Shown: in pieces, positions 1 to 8,932 of the stretch
Numbering within the stretch: the stretch's first letter is position 1
Layout of the letters: each line of letters begins with the position of its first letter
Assembly (NCBI RefSeq): GCF_026153205.1
Contig: NZ_JAPFBW010000002.1
Coordinates: forward strand, 212,404-276,403
Reading direction: 5' to 3'
Source: Aquabacterium sp. A7-Y
GTDB taxonomy: Bacteria; Pseudomonadota; Gammaproteobacteria; Burkholderiales; Burkholderiaceae_C
DNA length: 64,000 bases
Made by a program: the position numbers and the translations under genes
The notes under the pieces: model-generated
What the model was told of the DNA's origin: nothing
Databases searched by the model: none
Seen by the model: only the letters and a program-made list of their open reading frames with translations

Positions 1-76
1 AGCCGATCTCCGCGATTACGAACACAGGGTGGCCTGTGCCAATCGTCTTGTTGCCGACGTTGAAACTGATTGCCAT
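1..76 (-). CDS. NeuB-like nonulosonate synthase, N-terminus only
   Basis: Only the first 25 codons lie in the window; the gene runs off the left edge. The translated start reads MAISFNVGNKTIG followed by GHPVFVIAEIG. This is the N-terminal signature of the NeuB/PseI/LegI family (sialic, pseudaminic or legionaminic acid synthases), which condense phosphoenolpyruvate with a hexosamine-derived sugar in the cytoplasm. It is the last visible gene of the minus-strand arm, 13 bases after the WbqC-like gene. A NeuA-like CMP-sugar synthetase in the opposite arm supports a nonulosonate pathway. The specific sugar cannot be told from this fragment. Confidence 0.8.
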   Translation of the reverse strand, partial: MAISFNVGNKTIGTGHPVFVIAEIG

Positions 77-89
77 ATCGTCACTCTCG

Positions 90-803
90 CTATTTGAAGG
101 TGTGTTGCAGCCGCGGCGTGTCCTTGCTGCGAAGGACTTCTAGGCTTTCGGGTCCTGATTGGAAGAGAAGGTCAATGCAGGACATACAGGGCAGGAAGGG
201 CTCGTATCGTTGCGGGTAGATGGGATGGAAGAACTGCTGGAAGCGCACGTCGATTCCCGCTCTCTCAAACGAGGGGAGATCCAGATAGCTTTCTCCGGAT
301 ACGCCGGAGAGGTAGGTCGTCGCCCCGGTGGCGATGCTCAAGTCACGCATCAGATCCCCCTTGCGCGACTTCAAGCCGAACTCCGACGACTTGATCAACG
401 TCACCCCGATGCCATAGGCGTCGAAGAGATAGCGGATGAGCGCCTCGTTCAGGTCAACCAGCCTTTCCCATCGTTCACCGAGGAGCGCCTGCAGGCCGGC
501 GCCATACCGCTCGAAGTGCGGTGAGGGCCCGTAGTTCTGCTTGATTGCAGACCAAATCTTGTGGGCCCACTTTGCCTGGAATTCGTTCGAGATCCTGACC
601 TCGTTGATCGGTGGCCATCCGCTCGAGTGCATCGGTACGACCACCCATTCCGCTCCGTTCGCGGTTCGAATCTGGTTCCGGTTATGGAAGTACCGTTTGC
701 GGACGGGCACGTGGTCAAGCAGTATGAACAGATCCGCCTGCACCGCCTTGTCGAGAAAGCCCAGCCAAGGTAGGAACTCCGGCTGATGAATGGTGACAAT
801 CAT
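90..803 (-). CDS. WbqC-like family protein
   Basis: This 237-residue protein begins MIVTIHQPEFLPWLGF, the conserved IHQPxxLPWLGF start of the WbqC-like family found in O-antigen and other surface-sugar clusters. The reading frame is open further upstream, but that extension is arginine-rich shadow sequence overlapping the radical-SAM gene, so the ATG at 803 was chosen. Biochemical roles in the family are poorly defined; some members are thought to act in acyl or amide transfer on sugars. The protein lies between the radical-SAM gene (17 bases upstream) and neuB, probably in one transcript. A sugar-modification role is inferred from context. Confidence 0.8.
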   Translation of the reverse strand: MIVTIHQPEFLPWLGFLDKAVQADLFILLDHVPVRKRYFHNRNQIRTANGAEWVVVPMHSSGWPPINEVRISNEFQAKWAHKIWSAIKQNYGPSPHFERYGAGLQALLGERWERLVDLNEALIRYLFDAYGIGVTLIKSSEFGLKSRKGDLMRDLSIATGATTYLSGVSGESYLDLPSFERAGIDVRFQQFFHPIYPQRYEPFLPCMSCIDLLFQSGPESLEVLRSKDTPRLQHTFK

Positions 804-820
804 CGGATGCTGCCTTTGGC

Positions 821-1879
821 CTACTTCCCGATTTCCTGGGTCCTTCCGACCAGCTCTTGCAGCATGATGACGCGAGCACCTGCTTTGACCGGCACCTGTT
901 GCGTCTGCCGAGGCTGGTAGCAGACGCGGCAAGGTGCGAGTTCTCTTGTGCCAGCGGCGCGCTTGTGGATCTCGCGCACACGTCGCATCTCGGCGCCGTT
1001 CCAGATCTCGGCGATGCTCTGCGTCCGAGTGTCCCCGATGGGCACCTGCCCCAACTCGTCGTTGATGCACATGAACGCGCGTCCGTCCGAGCCGATGACC
1101 AGTCGCTGGAACGGCACCGGGCAGGTGAAGTCCTTGATGTACTGGATTTCGTCGTCCTTGTGAAGGTAGTCGAGGAGGTTGTTGACGCTCACCTCATCGA
1201 CGAGCGGATCGAAGGTGTCGAAGTAGGTGTCCGGGCTGGGCTGGATCGCCGGCCAGACACCTTGGATTCGGAGCGCCGGTTTGGCACTGCCTTTTCGGCG
1301 TTTGATCTCCGCGAACCCGGCGATCTTTTCGACCATCGGGGCGTACTTCGCGGGCTTGCGGATCTTTTCATAGACCTCGCCCGTCCCGTCGAAAGAGATC
1401 GTCAGCCAGTCCAGCTGCAGGTCGACCAGGGCCTCGAACATCTCGGTCGACAACCTCAGACCGTTGGACAAGGTGCTCACCTCCTTGATGCCGCGCTCCT
1501 TCGCGTAACGGATGCACTTCAAGAAGTGCTTGTTCAGCGTCGGCTCGCCGCGCCAGCTCAAGCGGATCGAGAACACCTTGTTGTCCGCCAATTGGTCGAC
1601 GATCCTGGTGAACAGCTCGAAATTCAGATTCTCATGAGGTACCTGCTTCTTGAACGCCTCGGTGGTCGTGTAGCACATGGGGCACTTCATGTTGCAGGCC
1701 GAGGACAGCTCAAGGTCGACGTGGTCGGGGTAGGAGCCGGCAAGACGCAGCTGCGGATAGACGAACCAGCGCACCCTGCTCCTTGCATACGCAAAGAGGT
1801 GTCCTCTGCCGCGCTTGAGATGGAAGCCGAGGCGCCGCAGCAGGCCGCTCGCTGGCTTGTCCGCCTTGTTGATCTTCAT
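821..1879 (-). CDS. Radical SAM/SPASM domain protein
   Basis: This 352-residue protein carries CNMKCPMC at about residues 62-69, the CxxxCxxC motif that binds the SAM-cleaving 4Fe-4S cluster. A cysteine-rich C-terminal SPASM-type region follows (CPVPFQRL, FMCINDE, then APCRVC near the end), expected to bind auxiliary clusters. SPASM enzymes modify peptides or small molecules, and related proteins occur in surface-polysaccharide clusters. The ATG at 1879 begins MKINKADK; the upstream frame is shadow sequence. It follows the epimerase by 34 bases. A radical step on the sugar is plausible but its chemistry (epimerisation, dehydration, deoxygenation) cannot be read from the sequence. Confidence 0.82.
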   Translation of the reverse strand: MKINKADKPASGLLRRLGFHLKRGRGHLFAYARSRVRWFVYPQLRLAGSYPDHVDLELSSACNMKCPMCYTTTEAFKKQVPHENLNFELFTRIVDQLADNKVFSIRLSWRGEPTLNKHFLKCIRYAKERGIKEVSTLSNGLRLSTEMFEALVDLQLDWLTISFDGTGEVYEKIRKPAKYAPMVEKIAGFAEIKRRKGSAKPALRIQGVWPAIQPSPDTYFDTFDPLVDEVSVNNLLDYLHKDDEIQYIKDFTCPVPFQRLVIGSDGRAFMCINDELGQVPIGDTRTQSIAEIWNGAEMRRVREIHKRAAGTRELAPCRVCYQPRQTQQVPVKAGARVIMLQELVGRTQEIGK

Positions 1880-1913
1880 GTGTCCGCTCCCTGCCGTCTT
1901 GCCGGCCGCTGGC

Positions 1914-2831
1914 TCACTGGTGCTGCGGGTTTTTGTGGCGGCTCTTGTACCAGTCGATGTACCTCCCGAGTCCGACCTCGAACGGGGTGCTCGCGCTCCA
2001 GCCCAGCTCTTCGCGCGCCCGCACGCTCGACACGTCCTTGCCGGAAAAATCGCCCGGCCGCGCCGGCTTGTATTCGATGACGACATCGCCGAAGTGGCCG
2101 CAGACCGACTCGGCGATCTGCTTGATCGAGATCTTCTCCACGCCATCGAGGTTGTAGATCTTGTTGGCTGCGACCGGTTTCAGCGCGGCAACGTGGCCTT
2201 CGGCGAGGTCCTCGACATAGACAAACTTGCGGAACTGCAGTCCATCACCTTCCAGTGTGATCGGCTCTTTGCGCATCGCCTTGTCAACGAAGATCGGGAC
2301 GACTGCACCAGGGCGCGCTCGCGGACCATAGGGAATGCCATAACGCAGGATCGTGACGTCCAGCCCATATAGCTTGCTGTACGACTTGCAGTAGTGCTCC
2401 CCGGCGATCTTGGTGGCCGTGTAAAAGTGGCTGGGCGCGCCCAATGCCGTGTCTTCTGTGACTTCCCGGGGCTCCGCGTCGCTGTACACCCACGTTGTAC
2501 TCGAGTACACCACCCGCTTCACGCGGTTGGAGCGCCTCGCCGCTTCAAGGACGTGGACAGTTCCACGGACGTTCACGGCGTCCGCCTTCATCGGATCCGC
2601 CAGAACGTCCTTGACGTCCGCCACAGCCGCGGTATGAATGATGTAGTCGACCCCTGCCGCTGCCTTGGTGAGTGCCTCGAGATCGAGTACCGACCCCTGG
2701 ACGAAATCCACGTCCTTGCGCTGCGTGGGTTCGCAAAGATCGTAGACACACACGTCGATGCCTTGATCCCTGAACTTGTCGACGATGTGCGACCCAACGA
2801 AGCCCGCCCCCCCAGTCACCATGACTTTCAT
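1914..2831 (-). CDS. NAD-dependent sugar epimerase/dehydratase (extended SDR)
   Basis: This 305-residue protein starts MKVMVTGGAGFVGSH. The TGGAGFVG Rossmann motif (residues 6-13) binds NAD. A catalytic YxxxK (Y137-TAT-K141) follows SSTTWVYSD, as in UDP-glucose 4-epimerase and related nucleotide-sugar epimerase/dehydratases. It is a cytoplasmic enzyme. Its ATG overlaps the stop of the DegT gene by four bases (ATGA), so the two are probably translationally coupled. An epimerase with a PLP sugar aminotransferase is the usual start of an amino-deoxysugar route. The substrate (UDP-, GDP- or CDP-sugar) is not determined. Confidence 0.9.
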   Translation of the reverse strand: MKVMVTGGAGFVGSHIVDKFRDQGIDVCVYDLCEPTQRKDVDFVQGSVLDLEALTKAAAGVDYIIHTAAVADVKDVLADPMKADAVNVRGTVHVLEAARRSNRVKRVVYSSTTWVYSDAEPREVTEDTALGAPSHFYTATKIAGEHYCKSYSKLYGLDVTILRYGIPYGPRARPGAVVPIFVDKAMRKEPITLEGDGLQFRKFVYVEDLAEGHVAALKPVAANKIYNLDGVEKISIKQIAESVCGHFGDVVIEYKPARPGDFSGKDVSSVRAREELGWSASTPFEVGLGRYIDWYKSRHKNPQHQ

Positions 2832-4030
2832 GTGTTCCCCCTGATTTCTTGAATTGATTTAGACAAAGAATCGAGCACGTGCCTGCACTCCTCGACGGTC
2901 ATGTCGGGATACAGGGGCAAGCAGATGTGCCGGCGGGCAACGAATGCGGCGCCAGGGAAATCCCCCGCAGGGTGATCGCAGGTACATCCCTCCCAGCCAT
3001 GTCGAACCGCAGTGCCGCCGTCCCGGTGCATGCCGCAGTACGTGTACCCCTGCCACACAGGTTCGGTGTGGCAGAGGTCTGCGTAGACCTCACCTGTCAG
3101 TGAAACCTCGTAGCGCTCCTGCATCAGTTTCTTCAAGCGATCGCGGTCGAGGTCTTCGTCGAGGAATGCGATGTATTTGTAGTAGCTGGAGACCATCCCC
3201 TTCGGCAACTTCAACGGCTGAACGCCGGCGACGCCTGCGATGTTCTGGTCATAGAAGGCGGCGATCTCCTGACGCTGAGAAATCCAGCCCTCGGCCTTCT
3301 CCATCTGCCAGACGCCGAACGCTGCGGTCAACTCGCTGATGCGGTAGTTGTTGCCGGGCTCGCTCATCTTGTTTCGAAGTGCCGGGTTCTTCCCGTGGTT
3401 GCGGAAGATCTTCACCTTCTCCGCAATCTCGTCGCTGTTCGTCACGACCATCCCACCCTCACCGGTCGTGAGCGTCTTGGTGGGGAAGAACGAAAAGGCG
3501 CCAGCGCATCCGATGGTGCCCGCAGGAGCGCCGTTGAGGCTGCAGCCATGCGCGTGGGCACAGTCCTCAATCAACGCGAGGTTGCGTTCCTCGCAAAGGC
3601 GCTTGAGTTTCTCGACCGCGGGTGTGATGACGCCACCGATGTGGACGAGGATGACGGCAGCCGTGTCGTCCTCGATGCGCCGCGCGACGTCCTCCGGATC
3701 CAAACACAGCGTGTTCGGATCGGAGTCTGCGAAGATGACCCGGTTCTTCGTGTTCACCACTGCGTACGCAGTGGCTGCGAACGTGTTGGTCGGCACGATG
3801 ATCGAGCGCTGCTGGATCCCCAGGGCCCGGATGATCAGCTCCAGTGAGGCGGTCCCGCTTGCGTTTGAGATTGCATGCTTCGCACCGGAAAACTGCGCGA
3901 ACATCTCCTCGAATCTGCGTGTCTGCGGTCCCATGGTGAGACTGCCTGACAGCAGAACGGACTTGAAGCGTTCACCGAGGACTTGAGCGTCTTCTTCGGT
4001 GATCGGAAGTCGTAAGATCGGTACTTTCAA
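2828..4030 (-). CDS. DegT/DnrJ/EryC1/StrS sugar aminotransferase
   Basis: A 400-residue PLP enzyme of the DegT family, which transaminates keto-sugar nucleotides. The cofactor lysine is K185 in FFPTKTLTTGEGG, with the cofactor-binding aspartate in IEDCAHAHG near residue 156. The best start is a TTG at 4030 preceded by GGAGGG at normal spacing, giving MKVPILRLPIT; there is no ATG or GTG near the conserved N-terminus, and the longer open frame is shadow sequence. It lies 68 bases after the NDK-like gene and overlaps the epimerase by four bases. It probably installs the amino group that the PIG-L and NeuB-like enzymes then work on. Confidence 0.88.
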   Translation of the reverse strand: MKVPILRLPITEEDAQVLGERFKSVLLSGSLTMGPQTRRFEEMFAQFSGAKHAISNASGTASLELIIRALGIQQRSIIVPTNTFAATAYAVVNTKNRVIFADSDPNTLCLDPEDVARRIEDDTAAVILVHIGGVITPAVEKLKRLCEERNLALIEDCAHAHGCSLNGAPAGTIGCAGAFSFFPTKTLTTGEGGMVVTNSDEIAEKVKIFRNHGKNPALRNKMSEPGNNYRISELTAAFGVWQMEKAEGWISQRQEIAAFYDQNIAGVAGVQPLKLPKGMVSSYYKYIAFLDEDLDRDRLKKLMQERYEVSLTGEVYADLCHTEPVWQGYTYCGMHRDGGTAVRHGWEGCTCDHPAGDFPGAAFVARRHICLPLYPDMTVEECRHVLDSLSKSIQEIRGNT

Positions 4031-4098
4031 GCGGGTAACCCTCCGTGGTTCGTTGGTCTTGGAATTTGGCCGGGCGCGGCAACGCGCCTGGTCTGCGT

Positions 4099-5097
4099 TT
4101 ACTCTGAACGCGTGTGTTGCAGCTCGAGGCGTGGTGAGGCCGTGGCATGGTCTGCCGGCGCCCGCGGAATGAGCAGCTTCACGTTGTCGTGGTTCATCGC
4201 CGTGATGTGGCCGGCGATCGTGATGCGATCCCATGCGTCGTAGGGCGCTTCGCACTCGTCCAGCAAATCAAAGAGGTCGCGCCAGTCGGTTCGTGTCCGG
4301 TGGCGAATGTCTTCGATCAATCTGATGGCATTGCTCGACGGCCCGGCGCAAGTGTGCATGCGACTCCTCGCCGCCGTCTCCACTCTTAGGAGGGATTGCG
4401 AGAGATCAAGCGTGTGTTCAGGGACGCTCGAATACAACTCTTTCGCCAGCTTCGACAACTCGTCGTCGGGCAAGGTTGCGCCAGTCAGCATTCGCTGCAG
4501 CAGAGACTTCCGAGCCCTCTCCGGCAGGAGGATCGCGATCTCTCGGACCAAGTCGGCCGGCTCGTCTGGTGAGTGAACCAGACTGAGCATGATGGATTTG
4601 TGCCCCAGAGACCCTCGGAGATCCCCAGCACGACTCGCCTTGGGGTCGGCGGGGCCTTTCTGCCTCGCGAAGCGCCGCGTGGCGATTTCGTTCCCGCTCG
4701 GCGCTGGCCGGATCGAGACGAGCAAGGAGTGGCACGCGCTCATCAAGATGTCGCAGGCCGCCTTTCGTTCCGGCAATGCCGTGTTCCATTGGTATTGCCA
4801 GAGGGAGCGCACCTGGTGCCGATCGAGCTGTACGGCGACCGCGTCCACGACGGAGTAGTCGTTCACGCGCAACCACTGAAGGAGCGGTTCGAGCTTGCGC
4901 GAGGCAATGGCGTCGGGCCTCACAAGCACATAGGAGTGCGCAAGCAGGACCTTCAGCGCGGCGTCCTGCGCGACATCGACCAGATCCTCCCACCCCTCCC
5001 AGAAGTACGCGTCGGTTGCGTAAAGCGCCTCCTTCTCGCGCATCACGGTCAAACCACCGGGCATGCGCGGCCCGTACGTGTTGTCCAACACGATCAC
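4099..5097 (-). CDS. NDK-like domain protein, copy 1
   Basis: No named family recognised for the full 332-residue protein, but residues 50-195 resemble nucleoside diphosphate kinase. Seen are a VRPDAI strand (NDK KPDAV), KGPADP followed by AGDLRGSLG (NDK GATNP...GTLRADY), and LVHSPDEPADLVREI with H175 where NDK has its phospho-histidine (HGSDSxxxAxREI). The usual lysine is Arg60. About 130 C-terminal residues, including WRDLFDLLDEC and WDRITIAGHI, are shared only with the paralogue at 8922. The GTG at 5097 has AGGAGG seven bases upstream and matches the paralogue's start. It is first in the minus-strand arm. Kinase activity is untested inference. Confidence 0.65.
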   Translation of the reverse strand: MIVLDNTYGPRMPGGLTVMREKEALYATDAYFWEGWEDLVDVAQDAALKVLLAHSYVLVRPDAIASRKLEPLLQWLRVNDYSVVDAVAVQLDRHQVRSLWQYQWNTALPERKAACDILMSACHSLLVSIRPAPSGNEIATRRFARQKGPADPKASRAGDLRGSLGHKSIMLSLVHSPDEPADLVREIAILLPERARKSLLQRMLTGATLPDDELSKLAKELYSSVPEHTLDLSQSLLRVETAARSRMHTCAGPSSNAIRLIEDIRHRTRTDWRDLFDLLDECEAPYDAWDRITIAGHITAMNHDNVKLLIPRAPADHATASPRLELQHTRSE

Positions 5098-5272
5098 GTG
5101 CGTCCCTCCTCTTGTCTGCCTCTTGTCATCACTCTTGCAAGCCAGCGGCACGCATCGAGTGCTTTTTGATTGAGCAATCCAGTGTACTCATGTAAATTTC
5201 GCCCATCTCAAGAATTCCAGTATCTATAGGTTTCCATAAGAGAAGTCTGAAAGCAATTGCAAGCAAAACAAG
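5098..5272. promoter_or_regulatory. Divergent promoter region of the sugar locus
   Basis: This 175-base gap separates the NDK-like gene (minus) from the kinase-like gene (plus) and is the only place from which both arms can be transcribed. It is clearly more AT-rich than the flanking genes, especially 5160-5275, as expected for promoters. No convincing -35/-10 pair or operator palindrome could be assigned. The AGGAGG at 5105-5110 serves the minus-strand GTG start. Confidence 0.5.
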
Positions 5273-6283
5273 ATGGGGAATGCAGAACAGAGTGAGGGCT
5301 CAACAGCACAAGAGGTCGCCGTCGGCGTGCTGCCTCTTTTTGGCTTTTCGGGGAGCGGGCACGAGAGGGCTGCGGCACGTCTGACCCTCATTGCCCACTG
5401 GGAAAACACTATCTACCGCGTCGACTCCGATGACGCCACCTTTGTGCTTCGTCTGCATCCCGCAGCAAGTCGAACGGTCGACATGGTGAGTTCAGAACTC
5501 GGCTGGCTCGAGTTCCTCTGTGAGAGAGGGCTCAGGGTTCCGCGGCCGCACTTGACCCTGGACGGCAGGCGCGCGGTTTGCGTCGGTGTCGGTGATCCAT
5601 CGAGCACGCGGGTTTGCTCCGTGTTGAGCTGGATGCCCGGTGAAGCACTCCCCGCATCAAGGCAAACCATGGAGAGGGCGGGAGCCCTCCTCGCACGCCT
5701 GCATGGCTCTGGCGTACGGACGTTCACTTCCTTCAACAGACCGAAGCTCGATTTCGGCTGGCTCGTGGGTGAGCGCGGCGGATTGGGCTATGGGCCTGCG
5801 CCTCTGCAGGAGTTGCCGACGAGATATTCGGTCGCCCGCGAGATGGCGATCCCGTTGGTTGCCGAAGCGTTTGCGATCGTTGCGGATGCGGGCGCCCCGT
5901 TGCTACCGATCCACGGCGATTTCCATCTGAACAATCTCGTGTTCGACAACGAGGGGGCAGCACCGATCGATTTCGACGACTGCGGCATGGGTTTGCCTCA
6001 CTACGACATCGCGACAGTTCTGCACCTCTATCGCGAAAGCGAGGAGTGGCCGGACCTACGGGACGCGCTCCTACGCGGTTATGGATCCTTCGCTCCCTTG
6101 CCGCCCCACCTCCTTGAGACGCTCGATAGGTTCATGCTGGCACGGCGCTTGTGCATGCTGATGTGGATGGCCGCCAAGGCGCGGGCTGACGACCGAATGC
6201 GAGCACAAGTACCAAAGATGCTGGACAACCTCGAGCGGCTTCTCGCCTTGACAGGTGTGAATCGGATGAAAGGTTCATCGTGA
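5273..6283 (+). CDS. Aminoglycoside phosphotransferase (APH)-family kinase
   Basis: This 336-residue protein has the APH/choline-kinase fold. The catalytic loop is HGDFHLNN (residues 214-221) and the metal-binding DFDDCG follows at 233-238. Kinases of this family phosphorylate hydroxyls of small molecules, including sugars, homoserine and choline. It opens the plus-strand arm and overlaps the next gene by four bases, so a metabolite of the sugar pathway is a more likely substrate than an antibiotic. The ATG at 5273 has no strong Shine-Dalgarno sequence; no better start lies upstream. Confidence 0.82.
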   Translation: MGNAEQSEGSTAQEVAVGVLPLFGFSGSGHERAAARLTLIAHWENTIYRVDSDDATFVLRLHPAASRTVDMVSSELGWLEFLCERGLRVPRPHLTLDGRRAVCVGVGDPSSTRVCSVLSWMPGEALPASRQTMERAGALLARLHGSGVRTFTSFNRPKLDFGWLVGERGGLGYGPAPLQELPTRYSVAREMAIPLVAEAFAIVADAGAPLLPIHGDFHLNNLVFDNEGAAPIDFDDCGMGLPHYDIATVLHLYRESEEWPDLRDALLRGYGSFAPLPPHLLETLDRFMLARRLCMLMWMAAKARADDRMRAQVPKMLDNLERLLALTGVNRMKGSS

Positions 6284-6948
6284 AGATACTGGTGATTGCG
6301 GCGCACATGGACGACGAGACCTTGGGCCCTGGAGGGACGGTCGCGCGCCACGTTCGAGCAGGCGATGAGGTCCACTGTTGTGTCGTCGCGAACAGGGCGT
6401 ACGGACACGTCTACAACGAAGATTGGATCCGGCAGGAACAGCAGGCTTGTCGCAAAGCATGCGACGTGCTTGGCTACACCGACGTGCACTTTCTCAGCTT
6501 GCCCGATGAGCGGCTCGACCAGTGCCTCGTCGACATCGTCATCCCCCTTGAGGGGGTGGTCGGCCGGATAAACCCCGAAGTTGTCTACACTCATCACAGG
6601 GGGGACCTGAATCAGGACCATCGTGCCGTGGCCCATGCGTCATTTGTGGCATGCCGCCCCCTTGCAGCGAAACCCGTGCGCCGACTGCTCTCATACGAGG
6701 TGCCCTCGTCGACGGAGCAGGCCCCGCCTCTGCCCGAACTCGCTTTCCAGCCCAACTTCTATGTGGACATCGCTGACACCCTCGCACAGAAGTGCGAGGC
6801 ATTGTGTGCCTACGAGCGCGAACTGCGGCAGTTCCCTCATCCTCGATCCGTCAAGGCACTGGAGGTGATTGCACAGAAGCGCGGCATGGAGGTAGGCTGC
6901 CACGCCGCCGAGGCATTTCACGTCTTGCGCGACTCCTGGCTGGCCTGA
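6280..6948 (+). CDS. PIG-L family N-acetylglucosaminyl deacetylase
   Basis: A 222-residue zinc-dependent deacetylase of the PIG-L/LmbE family. The N-terminus MKILVIAAHMDDETLGPGG contains the AHxDDE metal-binding motif (residues 8-13), and THHRGDLNQDHR carries the later histidine ligands. Members remove acetyl groups from N-acetylated sugars. The GTG start at 6280 overlaps the TGA of the kinase gene (GTGA), with AAAGG just upstream. In this locus it probably deacetylates an amino-sugar intermediate, so the amine can be re-acylated, possibly with the WbqC-like protein. Confidence 0.9.
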   Translation: MKILVIAAHMDDETLGPGGTVARHVRAGDEVHCCVVANRAYGHVYNEDWIRQEQQACRKACDVLGYTDVHFLSLPDERLDQCLVDIVIPLEGVVGRINPEVVYTHHRGDLNQDHRAVAHASFVACRPLAAKPVRRLLSYEVPSSTEQAPPLPELAFQPNFYVDIADTLAQKCEALCAYERELRQFPHPRSVKALEVIAQKRGMEVGCHAAEAFHVLRDSWLA

Positions 6949-7014
6949 CCCCTGCGTGTCGCGGCTTGTGCGCGACACATCTTCCTTTCAACCACAACTA
7001 TCACCAATCTATCC

Positions 7015-7638
7015 ATGAGACTGGCGCTTATCCCCGCGCGCGGCGGCAGCAAGGGCATCCCCCGCAAAAACATCCGGCTGATCGCCGGCAAACCGCTGAT
7101 CGCCTGGACGATCGAGGCAGCCCTCTCGTCCAAGTTGATCGATCGCTGTGTCGTGTCCACTGAAGACGCCGAGATTGCGGAAGTCGCGAAACAGTTCGGG
7201 GCGGAGGTTCTGACCCGCCCAGCGGAACTGGCGACCGATGTCGCCAGTACGGACGACGTGATGCAACACGCGCTGGCCGCCTTCCCGGAGACATCGATCA
7301 TCGTCTTGCTGCAATGCACGTCGCCCATCCGAGATCGGGATCTGATCGACAGAGCGGTCCAGCGCTTCATCGACACAGATGCTGACTCACTGGCGACAGG
7401 CTTCACCTGCAAGTACAAGGAGTACGGCACCAAGTCGACCCGCCGCCAGGACTATGCCGGCTTCTTCTATGACGACGGCAACATCTACATCAACAAAGCA
7501 GACCTGGTCCGGGCCGGGGATCGCTTTGGGCAGAGGCTCGAGCGGATGGAGATCGATCGCGAGCAGAACATCGACATCGACGAACCCTTTGATTTCTGGC
7601 TGGCGGAAAAGATTCTGGAGAAGCGCGCAAACGCTTAA
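7015..7638 (+). CDS. Acylneuraminate cytidylyltransferase family (CMP-sugar synthetase)
   Basis: A 207-residue NeuA/PseF-type enzyme with the CTP-binding motif ARGGSKGIPRKNI at residues 8-20, followed by STDDVM and LLQCTSP motifs and the DIDEPFDF segment near the C-terminus. It activates a nonulosonic acid to its CMP form. This fits the NeuB-like synthase at the left edge. It lies 66 bases after the PIG-L gene and four bases before the first binding-protein-like gene. Whether the product is neuraminic, legionaminic, pseudaminic or another acid cannot be decided. Confidence 0.88.
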   Translation: MRLALIPARGGSKGIPRKNIRLIAGKPLIAWTIEAALSSKLIDRCVVSTEDAEIAEVAKQFGAEVLTRPAELATDVASTDDVMQHALAAFPETSIIVLLQCTSPIRDRDLIDRAVQRFIDTDADSLATGFTCKYKEYGTKSTRRQDYAGFFYDDGNIYINKADLVRAGDRFGQRLERMEIDREQNIDIDEPFDFWLAEKILEKRANA

Positions 7639-7642
7639 GGCA

Positions 7643-8932
7643 ATGGCACTCGAATCATCACGCTTCTCGTGGCGTCGCCTTCACGGCTCGAAGATTCACT
7701 TCCTATCGATCAACTTCGGAATCCTGAAGGGCCTCCCCCCCTTGCTGCGCGAGTTCGAGGCCGAGACCGGGATCGATGTGACGTTCGAGACCGTGCCCGC
7801 AGCCGACTATCGCCGCCGGCTGGCGCTGGCCAAGGAGGGCGCGGCGGTCATGCCGGATGTCTATTTGCAGGAGCTGGACGTGTCGTCGTACCTGGACCAC
7901 TGTGATGGATGGTCCCTCGACCTCGCGTCCCTGCTGGGCTCGCCCGAGATGACTTGTGACGACTTCGATGCTGCCGGCCTTGCGCCGTGCCTGGATGCGG
8001 CAACCCTGTCTTCTGCCCCGGGCCGGCCCGTCGTTCTGGGGATCCCTTTCGCCGTCGAGGCGTATCTCCTCTTCTATAACAAGGACCTGCTGGCGCGCTA
8101 CCAGGTCCCGCCACCGAAGACGATGGATGAGTGGGTCCGCGCGTCCAGGCAGATCGTCCGAGACAGTCGCGGCAAGCACCACGGCACCGTCCTCAGAGGT
8201 TCGCTCGCCCCGGCAAACATCGACGTCCTGACCGCAATGGCGATGAATGCTTGTCATGACACGAGTGGACCGCCAGGAAACGTCTGGTTCGACGGCGACT
8301 GGTCCCGCCCCAGAGCAGCGGATCCTCGTGTCCTCAAGGCCTTGGACTGGTATGCCCAGTTGCTGGCCACCGGTCCCGCTTCCTATGGCGATCTGGGTTG
8401 TGTCGCAGCCCGGAAGGTCTTCACCGAAGGGGAAAGCGGGTTCTTCATGGATGCGAGTCTGATGGTCACGGATCTCGAGGGCGAGGCGATATCGAAGCTG
8501 TCGGGCGGCATTGGCTGCCTACCGCTTCCTGCCGCTGATCCCTCCTTGGGCGGTCGTACGGGTTACTGGATGTTGGGCCTCGGCATCCCTGCGCGTGCCA
8601 AGGATGTGTCTGCCGCCTGGTATCTCGTCCAATGGTTGACACATCGAAGGCAAGGCCTCCGCCTGGCGCTCGATCACGGCGGCCCCAGCCGCCCCGGCCT
8701 TTGGCAGGAGCCTAGCCTTCACGCAAGGTTCGGGGCCGACTTCACCAGCAGCATTGCGCAGGCACTTGGCGCCGCGTCGTCGACCAGCGTGTTCCATCCC
8801 CGCTGGGGCGAGATGGCGACAGCCATCCTGCAAGCTGTGCACCAGCGGGTGGAGGGCAAAGCGCTGGACCGTATCGGGCGTGAACTGAACGAAACGCTGC
8901 GCAACCTAGCAGGGGGCATCAATGCTGCTTGA
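7643..8932 (+). CDS. Solute-binding-protein fold, leaderless, copy 1
   Basis: This 429-residue protein resembles family-1 extracellular solute-binding proteins of sugar ABC importers. Recognisable segments are the N-terminal KIHFLSINFGILKGLPPLLREFE, MPDVYLQELD, GIPFAVEAYLLFYNKDLL and PPKTMDEW. Unlike true importers' receptors it begins MALESSRFSWRRLHGSK, with no signal peptide or lipobox, and no ABC permease or ATPase gene is in the window. AAGG precedes the ATG and it follows neuA by four bases. It is 11 bases overlapped with the NDK-like gene downstream. A cytoplasmic ligand-binding or enzyme-partner role is inferred; it could also be a repurposed fold. Confidence 0.72.
   Translation: MALESSRFSWRRLHGSKIHFLSINFGILKGLPPLLREFEAETGIDVTFETVPAADYRRRLALAKEGAAVMPDVYLQELDVSSYLDHCDGWSLDLASLLGSPEMTCDDFDAAGLAPCLDAATLSSAPGRPVVLGIPFAVEAYLLFYNKDLLARYQVPPPKTMDEWVRASRQIVRDSRGKHHGTVLRGSLAPANIDVLTAMAMNACHDTSGPPGNVWFDGDWSRPRAADPRVLKALDWYAQLLATGPASYGDLGCVAARKVFTEGESGFFMDASLMVTDLEGEAISKLSGGIGCLPLPAADPSLGGRTGYWMLGLGIPARAKDVSAAWYLVQWLTHRRQGLRLALDHGGPSRPGLWQEPSLHARFGADFTSSIAQALGAASSTSVFHPRWGEMATAILQAVHQRVEGKALDRIGRELNETLRNLAGGINAA

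Noticed and set aside
857..2080. Long open frames antisense to real genes, for example 857-2080 (plus), 23277-24923 (plus) and 33275-35470 (plus)
   Set aside because: They are complements of well-supported genes in a high-GC genome, are rich in Arg/Ala/Gly with no family motifs, and lack ribosome sites.
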